Source: Oscillospiraceae bacterium
GTDB taxonomy: Bacteria > Bacillota > Clostridia > Oscillospirales > Ruminococcaceae
Assembly (NCBI GenBank): GCA_020024475.1
Contig: JAHHTS010000057.1
Coordinates: forward strand, 1-13,644
Length of the DNA stretch: 13,644 nucleotides
Direction: 5' to 3'
The notes beneath the pieces are model-generated. The model had not been told where the DNA came from, ran no database searches, and saw nothing but the letters and a program-made list of their open reading frames with translations. Shown here in pieces: positions 8,470-13,644 of this stretch (positions are counted from its first letter, which is position 1; each line of letters opens with the position of its first letter). Position numbers and translations under genes: made by a program.

Positions 8470-9633
8470 TTATCTCTTATTCTTTTCAATTCTTTTTACC
8501 ACTACATTTTTTCCAACAATCTCGAAATGAATGTTCGTTGTTCTTTCTAAGAAATTCAATATTTCATTCAAAGGACAATGTTTATTAACCGTTCCTGAAA
8601 AACGCATATATTTTATTTCTTCATCTTGATAACTCATTGTAAAATCATACCAACGTTCTAATTTTTTTACAATATCTTCAAATCTACAAGCATTAAAATA
8701 AAACTTCCCGTCAACCCACGAAGTATATAAATAAGTATTCACTTGCTTCAAAATGCCCTGTCCTGTTTCATTATCAACGGAATATTGATTTGATGGTTTC
8801 ATCTCTATTTTTTCGCCTTTATTCTCAACAACAACTCTTCCCTCAACTAATGTCGTTTCCCAATATCTGTCATTTGCATATGCAGAGATATTAAGACTCG
8901 TTCCCAAAACAGTAACAATACACTCTCTTACATGAATCAGAAACGGAGCATGTTCATTTTTGGCAACTTTAAAATATGCTTCACCATCTAAAAATATCTC
9001 ACGTTTATCTTCTTCAAAGCGAATAGGAAAACGTATCGAACTTTCTGAATTCAGCCAAATACAAGTACTGTCCGGTAATTGCAACATGTATTCTCCGCCT
9101 TGTGGAATATTCAACGTATGGAAACCAATCTTTCCGTTTTCTTCATCACCACTATAACTCAATTTCCCTTTTCCTGTATTATTAATAAATTTTACATCCA
9201 ATAACTTTTTATTTGTATTTGTATCCAAAACTATTGTTTCACCATTTGCCAATATTAATTCAGCTTTTTGATTCCATAAAGAAGAAACAACTTTCATTTT
9301 AGAAACATGATTTTCTGCAACATATAAATCAGGCTGCTTTGTCAACCACAATACCAGTCCCAAAATTCCAACAACAAAAACAGCAACATACTTTAATAAG
9401 GAAGCCCATTTTTTGTAGCCTCGTATTGCTGTTCTTCTTTCTATGTTAGACCAGGCTCGCTTTTCATCATACACTTGACTTTTATCAGAAGCTGCAGTTC
9501 TTCTGCAAATGAACCAAATATCCAACATTTCCTTCACCGATTGGTCAGTTATGTCCAAATTTATTTTCTTCTTTTTCTCATTCCACAAAGAAGAAATTTG
9601 TTCCCATACATTTTCAGAAAATTGAATATTCAT
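8470..9633 (-). CDS. FecR-family anti-sigma factor
   Basis: A 387-residue single-pass inner-membrane protein. Residues 1-75 are the cytoplasmic, sigma-binding part; a transmembrane segment spans about 78-98 (LLKYVAVFVVGILGLVLWL). The periplasmic FecR beta domain covers about 172-272 with family landmarks IPQGGEYMLQLPDST, WLNSES, FPIRF, REIFLDGEAYFKVAKN and VTVLGTSLNI. A DUF4974-type domain at about 310-382 (FYFNACRFEDIVKKLERWY, FSGTVN, LNEILNFLERTTN) closes it. This layout is the usual Bacteroidetes one. It should hold the sigma factor encoded just upstream at the membrane until the STN domain of the SusC-like transporter signals. The gene begins 89 bases after the sigma gene and ends 85 bases before SusC. 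No missing key region is seen. Confidence 0.94.
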   Translation of the reverse strand: MNIQFSENVWEQISSLWNEKKKKINLDITDQSVKEMLDIWFICRRTAASDKSQVYDEKRAWSNIERRTAIRGYKKWASLLKYVAVFVVGILGLVLWLTKQPDLYVAENHVSKMKVVSSLWNQKAELILANGETIVLDTNTNKKLLDVKFINNTGKGKLSYSGDEENGKIGFHTLNIPQGGEYMLQLPDSTCIWLNSESSIRFPIRFEEDKREIFLDGEAYFKVAKNEHAPFLIHVRECIVTVLGTSLNISAYANDRYWETTLVEGRVVVENKGEKIEMKPSNQYSVDNETGQGILKQVNTYLYTSWVDGKFYFNACRFEDIVKKLERWYDFTMSYQDEEIKYMRFSGTVNKHCPLNEILNFLERTTNIHFEIVGKNVVVKRIEKNKR

Positions 9634-9722
9634 CCTTTATCGCTTCAAATTTTATATAAAGGCAACCAAGAACAAAAAAAAGGTGAGTCAAATACTAAAA
9701 AAAACGAATAGTAATAGTAATT

Positions 9723-10328
9723 TTATAGATACTTAAAATATTTACATATCATAAGACACAATACTTGTGAAGAAATTGGACGATTCACATTTGCACGAAT
9801 ATCATGATAAGCCTTTAAAATATGCGTCTTCACTGTATTTACCGATATATGTAATTCTTCTGCGATCTCTTTATACTTTTTCCCCTCCAGACAACTTTTC
9901 ATAAATACAATACGGCATTGATCAGGCAGTTCCTTTAAAGCCTTTCTAACTTGTTCCAATTGTTCCTGTTCCAGTTCTGAATAATTTTCATTAGCTAAAT
10001 TTTCCAAAAACTCAGTCAACAAAGGACTGTGCCGACGAGTAACAACTTGATGTTTTAAAACATTCAAAGCACGATGTTTCACAGAACTATAGAGATAAGA
10101 TTTTAAAGATGTAGAAATAATTATTGATTTACGATAATTCCATAAATATACGAAAACTTCCTGCACCGTATCCTCTGCTTCATTAACATCCTCCAAATAA
10201 GTCAATGCATAATCACATAATAGTGAATAATACTTGTGAAACAAAGCTTCAAAAATATTTCTATCACCACCTGCAATTGCCTTCACAACTTCGCTATCAG
10301 TTCTTATATTATTAAAATCATCAAGCAT
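9723..10328 (-). CDS. ECF-type RNA polymerase sigma factor
   Basis: A 201-residue sigma-70-family factor of the extracytoplasmic function group. Region 2 is at about 25-92 with FEALFHKYYSLLCDYALTYL and the characteristic EAEDTVQEVFVYLW core-binding block. Region 4 is at about 120-180 with LPDQCRIVFMKS, then the helix-turn-helix YKEIAEELHISVNTVKTHI. No region 1.1 or region 3 is present, as expected for ECF factors. The gene leads the operon that contains FecR and the SusC/SusD transporter, so it most likely directs RNA polymerase to the promoter of that transporter operon when released by FecR. The tail after region 4 (about 20 residues, VNRPISSQVLCLMICKYFKYL) is slightly hydrophobic and somewhat longer than usual. 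The start at ATG 10328 leaves a leader of roughly 50 bases to the promoter-like box upstream. Confidence 0.94.
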   Translation of the reverse strand: MLDDFNNIRTDSEVVKAIAGGDRNIFEALFHKYYSLLCDYALTYLEDVNEAEDTVQEVFVYLWNYRKSIIISTSLKSYLYSSVKHRALNVLKHQVVTRRHSPLLTEFLENLANENYSELEQEQLEQVRKALKELPDQCRIVFMKSCLEGKKYKEIAEELHISVNTVKTHILKAYHDIRANVNRPISSQVLCLMICKYFKYL

Positions 10329-10385
10329 ACATTAAAATAAATATACATTTCCAAGTCCAAATTAACAAAATATTATCCTAAACAA

Positions 10386-10393
10386 CAAACCTA
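10386..10393 (-). promoter_or_regulatory. Bacteroidetes -7 box candidate for the sigma gene
   Basis: On the minus strand these bases read TAGGTTTG, a full match to the Bacteroidetes -7 consensus TAnnTTTG. Transcription would begin near 10379, giving a leader of about 50 bases. A TTTG -33 element at the right distance is not clear: the nearest TTTG sequences lie 9 and 27 bases upstream of the box. So this is a candidate only. Confidence 0.4.
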
Positions 10394-10396
10394 TTT

Positions 10397-10456
10397 TTAC
10401 TACAAAAAATCATATTACTACAAACTTGTTGTAATCAAATATATCTTGTTTGATTA
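10397..10456. promoter_or_regulatory. Cluster of palindromes and direct repeats upstream of the sigma gene
   Basis: Three elements are packed together directly upstream of the candidate -7 box. TTACTACAAA occurs twice (10397-10406 and 10415-10424, 18 bases apart). The second copy forms the left arm of a palindrome, 10414-10423 against 10426-10435, with 9 of 10 positions paired and a 2-base centre. That overlaps an exact 8-bp inverted repeat TAATCAAA / TTTGATTA at 10432-10439 and 10449-10456, with a 9-base centre. Such a cluster is what operator sites for a dimeric regulator look like, but the region is very AT-rich, so some of it could be chance. Confidence 0.35.
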
Positions 10457-10543
10457 TCAGTAGATTGTATGAAAATATAACAAGCAAAGACAATGGACAA
10501 GAAAAAAACAGAACTATTCAGGACTGGAAAGACAACAAGAAAG

Positions 10544-10921
10544 ACCATTTGCGTAACAACCTTTTTGGTCTATCTCTTGTCCATCTTTCTATATTGCGAT
10601 AATCTCTTCTTTATCTTCATTCGTAGCAACCTGTGAATTGGTTTTCAGAGCAGATATTTCAAATTTTCCCAATTTATTAGCTCACCAAATACATTTTTCA
10701 ATATCTTTTTTTATCCGTTTTGAGCGAGGGGCCTTCATATTATCTATGTTTATTATAAAAAGAGCCCTTAACAAAAACATAAATATCGTTAAACGTTGCC
10801 ACCCATCAATGACCAACATTTAGTTTCTATTTATGAATGTCATCATTAGATCAAAGAAATTCTATTTCGGGAAAATATCTATGCAGATTTTTATCGAAGG
10901 AATCACCATCTCAAGGAAATA
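10544..10921 (-). pseudogene. Decayed DUF262 (GmrS-type) gene fragment
   Basis: One minus-strand frame over this stretch has in-frame stops at 10862-10864, 10820-10822, 10682-10684 and 10589-10591, yet reads as a DUF262 protein. The strongest block is LVIDGWQRLTIFMFLLRALF (from 10816 downward), matching the DUF262 signature (V/I)DGQQRLTT-x-x-LLLRA with Trp in place of the first Gln. It is followed by KKDIEKCIW, then FEISALKTNSQVATNEDKEE, then KDGQEIDQKGCYANG, all in the order seen in intact family members. An upstream piece with VIPS and NFFDLMM may be the remains of the IP-x-YQR-x-x-x-W segment; this part is less sure. DUF262 is the nuclease-associated NTP-binding domain of GmrSD type IV restriction systems and relatives. 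Both ends are lost and four stops are present, so the gene is dead. The rest of the 10329-11174 gap holds no intact gene that I can support. Confidence 0.65.
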
Positions 10922-11031
10922 TCAACTCCGAAATCAGGAAATAATAAAACTGAATTACATTGATAAAACACCATTCGATTGGGAGAATAAAGAAAGTTGT
11001 ATAACTTCGCAACAAGAATCTGACAGTTTTT

Positions 11032-11063
11032 TTGTTCTGATAGAAAACTAACTATCAGAACAA
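11032..11063. repeat. Perfect 12-bp inverted repeat upstream of the PIN-GNAT gene
   Basis: TTGTTCTGATAG at 11032-11043 is the exact reverse complement of CTATCAGAACAA at 11052-11063, with an 8-base centre. On the plus strand a T-run precedes rather than follows the stem, and on the minus strand an A-run follows, so it is not an intrinsic terminator in either direction. It sits just before a TTGA promoter-like element (11067-11070), and the half-site recurs at 11150-11158. An operator is the best reading; an RNA hairpin is possible if transcription starts further upstream. Confidence 0.6.
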
Positions 11064-11066
11064 GTC

Positions 11067-11095
11067 TTGACTATTATAGGATTGCCAGAAATTTG
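11067..11095 (+). promoter_or_regulatory. Weak promoter candidate for the PIN-GNAT/ASCH/Fic cluster
   Basis: TTGA at 11067-11070 and GAAATTTG at 11088-11095 are separated by 17 bases. The second differs from the Bacteroidetes TAnnTTTG box at one position. Transcription would begin near 11102, leaving a leader of about 70 bases that includes the third half-site. The match is poor, so this is tentative. Confidence 0.22.
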
Positions 11096-11149
11096 AATTG
11101 TGGTTAAACATGAATATTAAGAATCTATTAACAATAAATCATCAATAGG

Positions 11150-11158
11150 TGTTCTGAT
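11150..11158 (+). promoter_or_regulatory. Third copy of the TGTTCTGAT half-site before the start codon
   Basis: The 9-mer TGTTCTGAT repeats the core of the inverted repeat at 11032-11063 in the same orientation as its left arm. It ends 16 bases before ATG 11175, in the translation initiation region. A regulator binding here, on DNA or RNA, could block expression of the cluster. Confidence 0.4.
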
Positions 11159-11174
11159 TTAAATAGCTATCGTG

Positions 11175-12641
11175 ATGAATATATTATTAGACACAAATAT
11201 CATTATTCCATTAGAAGACACCAATAGAATATTGAACTCTTCATTTGCAGAGTTGCGTAAACTATCTACAGAACAGCGACATTGTCTGTATATTCATCCG
11301 ATGCAGTTTAAAGATATCAACCGAGACAAAAATCAAGAGAGACGAGACATTATATTATCACGATTAAGACAATATTTACAAATAGAGAATCCTCCGGTTC
11401 TTTCCGACAAAGAATGCAACGAACTTGGCTTATCGCAATCCAATGACAATGATAAGGTGGATAATCATATTTTGTTCGCTTTATATCGTGGAGCCGTACA
11501 TCTTCTGGTTACAAATGATGAAGGTATACACAAGAAAGCTTTGCGAATTGGTTTACAAGATAAAGTATATCGATTAGAACAGTTTTTACTTTTACTACAA
11601 CGATACACGTCTCTTCCATTTTCTTTTGATTATACCGGCGTAAAAGAGCGTTTTTTATATGAAATAGACAAAAAACAATCTTTCTTTGAATCTTTGAGAA
11701 AATCGTATGACGGTTTTGATGAATGGTTCCAAAAAAGTGCTCAAAACAAACGTAAATGTTGGTGTATAGAAGATGGAAACAATAAAATCGTTGCTATCTG
11801 CATCTATAAACACGAGCAGGATACTCGTCTTACTGATGATGGAGAGGTGATTCACGGACGTATCTTGAAACTTTGTACTTTCAAAGTTGATGTAACAGCT
11901 AGAGGGAAAAAGTTGGGCGAAAGGCTTTTGTACATTGCATTCGATTACTGCGTCAAAAATAATTTAGATTGGGTATATTTACATACGTTTGGAGAGGAAC
12001 AAAAGACGCTTGTAGGACTTTGTCTGGACTATGGCTTTTATTGTCTCGGCAAATATAAACAAGATAATGTTTATATCAAACCAATGAAATTATTGGATGA
12101 TAATTGCAGCAGTTTGGATTCTTTGATAAAGTATTATCCTTATTTCGAGGATAATGAATCCGTTCAAAAATTTATAGTTCCTATTCAACCTCAATATCAT
12201 GAAGATCTTTTCCCTGACTTTAGTAGCATGAAAGGCTCATTGTTCGAGAAGGATCAATCTTTATACTCTTGTCAGGGTAACACAATTAAGAAAGCCTATT
12301 TATGCCATTCTCAAATCAAATCTATTCGAAAAGGCGATATTATTCTATTTTACAGGAGCAAAGACCGCAAATCTATTCAATGCATGGGTATCGTTGAAAA
12401 TATCATATTTTCAGAAAATATTGACGAAGTATTTTCCACTATAGCCAAGAGAACCGTCTACAATTACTCGGATTTGTTAGATATACTTAAGAAAAAAACT
12501 TTAATAATATTATTCCGATATATAGCTCTTAGAAAAGAAATATCCAATCAGGCAATTATCAACGCTGGTATAAAAGGATATATACAGAGCATTAGACAAA
12601 TTAATAATAAACAATATTCAATATTGAAACATGAGAACTAA
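11175..12641 (+). CDS. PIN nuclease - GNAT acetyltransferase - PUA/EVE-like fusion protein
   Basis: A 488-residue protein of three domains. Residues 1-145 are PIN-like: LLDTNIIIPLED (Asp6), KVDNHILFALY (Asp96) and LLVTNDEGIHKKA (Asp115) give the acidic, metal-binding pattern of PIN ribonucleases. Residues about 155-305 are GNAT-like: LKLCTFKV followed by the acetyl-CoA loop ARGKKLGERLL (242-252), LDWVYLHTF and a G-F-Y end. Residues about 330-480 resemble a PUA/EVE-type nucleic-acid-binding domain (IKKAYLCHS, then RKGDIILFYRSKDRK and MGIVEN). The protein should therefore cut or bind RNA and transfer acetyl groups; target and partner are unknown. GTG at 11172 directly precedes ATG 11175; I prefer ATG because LLDTN then starts at the usual PIN position. 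No strong ribosome-binding site is seen. The end overlaps the ASCH gene by 11 bases. Domain calls are from motif recognition; the PIN and GNAT calls are stronger than the C-terminal one. Confidence 0.82.
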   Translation: MNILLDTNIIIPLEDTNRILNSSFAELRKLSTEQRHCLYIHPMQFKDINRDKNQERRDIILSRLRQYLQIENPPVLSDKECNELGLSQSNDNDKVDNHILFALYRGAVHLLVTNDEGIHKKALRIGLQDKVYRLEQFLLLLQRYTSLPFSFDYTGVKERFLYEIDKKQSFFESLRKSYDGFDEWFQKSAQNKRKCWCIEDGNNKIVAICIYKHEQDTRLTDDGEVIHGRILKLCTFKVDVTARGKKLGERLLYIAFDYCVKNNLDWVYLHTFGEEQKTLVGLCLDYGFYCLGKYKQDNVYIKPMKLLDDNCSSLDSLIKYYPYFEDNESVQKFIVPIQPQYHEDLFPDFSSMKGSLFEKDQSLYSCQGNTIKKAYLCHSQIKSIRKGDIILFYRSKDRKSIQCMGIVENIIFSENIDEVFSTIAKRTVYNYSDLLDILKKKTLIILFRYIALRKEISNQAIINAGIKGYIQSIRQINNKQYSILKHEN

Positions 12642-13044
12642 AACAATTATATTATCTATTCATCCGAAACATATTGAGAAGATATTATCTGGTGAAAAAT
12701 TATATGAGTATAGAAAACGTATCCCTTTGAATATACGGTATATTGTAGTGTATGCAACAACACCAATCAAGATGATTGTTGCTGTTATTGAGGTAGAATC
12801 CATCATAAAAGATACTCCTGAAGTAATATGGAGTAAAACAAAAAAATATGCAGGAATCTCCAAAGAATTCTTTGTAAAATATTTTACAAACCATCAGAAT
12901 TCTTATGCAATCAAATTTAAATCCGTATTAAGATTAAAGACACCAAAGCCTTTAATGTCCTTAGGCAATAATATTTGTGCTCCACAATCTTATACGTATC
13001 TTAAAAAAACAGATGAAGAGCTATTTGATAAATTAGATTTGTAA
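12631..13044 (+). CDS. ASCH-domain (PUA-like) protein
   Basis: A 137-residue single-domain protein. The opening ILSIHPKHIEKILSGEKLYE followed by YRKR carries the ASCH signature G-x-K-x-x-E-x-R, and IVVYATTPIKMIVAVIEV and WSKTKKYAGISKEFFVKYF are the strands and helix that follow in stand-alone ASCH proteins; the end APQSYTYL also fits. ASCH is a PUA-related fold expected to bind RNA or modified nucleotides, acting in the cytoplasm; some members hydrolyse acetylated nucleosides. Here the gene begins inside the end of the PIN-GNAT gene, so the two are translationally coupled and their products probably act on the same substrate or control each other, as toxin and antitoxin or as two enzymes. GC content in its first 110 bases is only about 26 percent by my count. 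Whether it is antitoxin, effector or accessory cannot be told from sequence. Confidence 0.85.
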   Translation: MRTKTIILSIHPKHIEKILSGEKLYEYRKRIPLNIRYIVVYATTPIKMIVAVIEVESIIKDTPEVIWSKTKKYAGISKEFFVKYFTNHQNSYAIKFKSVLRLKTPKPLMSLGNNICAPQSYTYLKKTDEELFDKLDL

Positions 13045-13045
13045 T

Positions 13046-13644
13046 ATGCTAAACTTCGACGAATACATCCAACAAGGTGAGCCGCAAAAGCGTGAAAAAG
13101 GCTATGCCTGGCAAACCGCTATCGGACTTCAGGCGGTAGACGGCTTGAAGCCCTCTGAATATCTTATTGAAACAGCCCGTAAGCATATAGAGGGAGACAT
13201 AACTATTGATGAAGTTCAGCAACTTATCAATAGTTACTATGATTCAAAAGATGTTCGTACTGAAAAGGATAACGAAACAGAGGAAGCTGATAAAGTGTCA
13301 GCTAATATAACCAGGTTATTAAATGAACGTTCATTTGCCTTTACTGTAGCTGGGTTGACTGCCATACATAGACGTATATTCAATGGAGTATTCAAGTTTG
13401 CCGGACAAATCAGAGACTACAATATCACCAAAAAGGAATGGGTACTTCGTGGTGATACCGTATTCTATGTATCTGCACCTGATCTCCGCAGAGCCATAGA
13501 ATATGACCTTGAACAAGAAAAATCCTTTGATTATACTGGATTGAACATCCACCAAATTGTTAGTCATATTACCCGATTCGTATCGGGCTTATGGCAAATC
13601 CATCCGTTTGGTGAAGGTAACACACGAACTACAGCAGTTTTTAC
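13046..13644 (+). CDS. Fic-domain protein with N-terminal VbhA-type inhibitory segment (partial)
   Basis: The gene starts at ATG 13046, one base after the ASCH stop, and runs off the window after 199 codons. Residues about 20-66 match the antitoxin-VbhA helical segment (AIGLQAVDGLKPSEYLIE, then ARKHIEGDITIDEVQQLI). Residues about 95-199 are the Fic core: GLTAIHRRIF, KFAGQIRDYN, the flap region around EWVLRGDTVFYV, and the active-site motif HPFGEGNTR with catalytic His186. Fic proteins transfer AMP or related groups from nucleotides to target hydroxyls, often in toxin-antitoxin systems or for self-control. The motif carries Thr where the consensus HPFxxGNGR has the second Gly, a variant I recall as common in such proteins. 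In the inhibitory helix, the usual (S/T)-x-x-x-E-G is L-x-x-x-D-G (Leu28, Asp32). The first 110 bases are about 52 percent GC by my count, twice the ASCH gene, which hints at a separate origin. Confidence 0.9.
   Translation, partial: MLNFDEYIQQGEPQKREKGYAWQTAIGLQAVDGLKPSEYLIETARKHIEGDITIDEVQQLINSYYDSKDVRTEKDNETEEADKVSANITRLLNERSFAFTVAGLTAIHRRIFNGVFKFAGQIRDYNITKKEWVLRGDTVFYVSAPDLRRAIEYDLEQEKSFDYTGLNIHQIVSHITRFVSGLWQIHPFGEGNTRTTAVF

Noticed and set aside
10493..10584. 10-bp inverted repeat ATGGACAAGA / TCTTGTCCAT with a smaller AGACCA / TGGTCT pair nested inside
   Set aside because: The arms are 72 bases apart, with mostly unpaired sequence between, inside decayed coding DNA; probably chance.
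10493..10636. Plus-strand small frame of 47 residues with basic N-terminus and hydrophobic middle, resembling a small membrane toxin
   Set aside because: It overlaps the antisense of the KDG...YANG part of the DUF262 remnant; its hydrophobicity is explained by the antisense of A-rich codons.
10638..10823. Plus-strand open frame of 61 codons starting with TTG
   Set aside because: It is the antisense shadow of the DUF262 remnant, whose motifs on the minus strand are convincing.
10833..11051. Plus-strand open frame of 72 codons ending in the inverted repeat
   Set aside because: It lies partly opposite the decayed DUF262 frame, shows no family motif and no ribosome-binding site, and long open frames are common by chance in this AT-rich gap.
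13331..13567. Minus-strand open frame of 78 codons near the right edge
   Set aside because: It is antisense to the Fic core, whose HPFGEGNTR motif and continuous frame prove the plus strand to be coding.

Overview
The window looks like chromosomal DNA of a gut-type Bacteroidales bacterium (Bacteroides, Parabacteroides or Odoribacteraceae-like; the genus cannot be fixed from this stretch). The grounds are the low GC content, a SusC/SusD pair behind an ECF sigma/FecR pair, Bacteroidetes-type lipoprotein signals, and a TAnnTTTG-type promoter element.

Left edge (1-820): decayed accessory DNA. It holds the 3' end of a DUF3871-like gene interrupted by stop codons (1-258, +) and the wreck of a small XRE-type helix-turn-helix repressor gene (281-478, -). 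About 340 bases without a convincing gene follow, ending in a probable terminator hairpin for the large operon.

Middle (821-10328, all on the minus strand): one complete cell-surface uptake locus. In order of transcription it encodes an ECF sigma factor, a FecR-type anti-sigma factor, a SusC-like TonB-dependent transporter with an N-terminal STN signalling domain, a SusD-like surface lipoprotein, a DUF4843-type lipoprotein, a PKD-like surface lipoprotein and a periplasmic thioredoxin-fold (TlpA-like) protein. The likely circuit is this: substrate binding at SusC/SusD is passed through the STN domain to FecR, which releases the sigma factor to raise transcription of the transporter operon. No glycoside hydrolase, protease or sulfatase is encoded here, so the substrate cannot be named.

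Junction (10329-11174): no intact gene. It contains a promoter-like box and overlapping palindromes upstream of the sigma gene, a decayed DUF262 (GmrS/DndB-like nuclease superfamily) gene on the minus strand, and a perfect 12-bp inverted repeat. A third copy of the inverted repeat's half-site lies just before the next gene.

Right edge (11175-13644, plus strand): a tightly packed three-gene cluster. The first protein is unusual: a PIN-type nuclease domain, a GNAT acetyltransferase domain and a C-terminal PUA/EVE-like domain in one chain. It overlaps an ASCH-domain protein by 11 bases. One base after that begins a Fic-domain AMP-transferase-like protein with a built-in VbhA-type inhibitory helix, cut by the window end. 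RNA-targeting and protein-modifying toxin-like domains packed together beside a dead DUF262 gene suggest a toxin-antitoxin or defence module. This is the most interesting part of the window.
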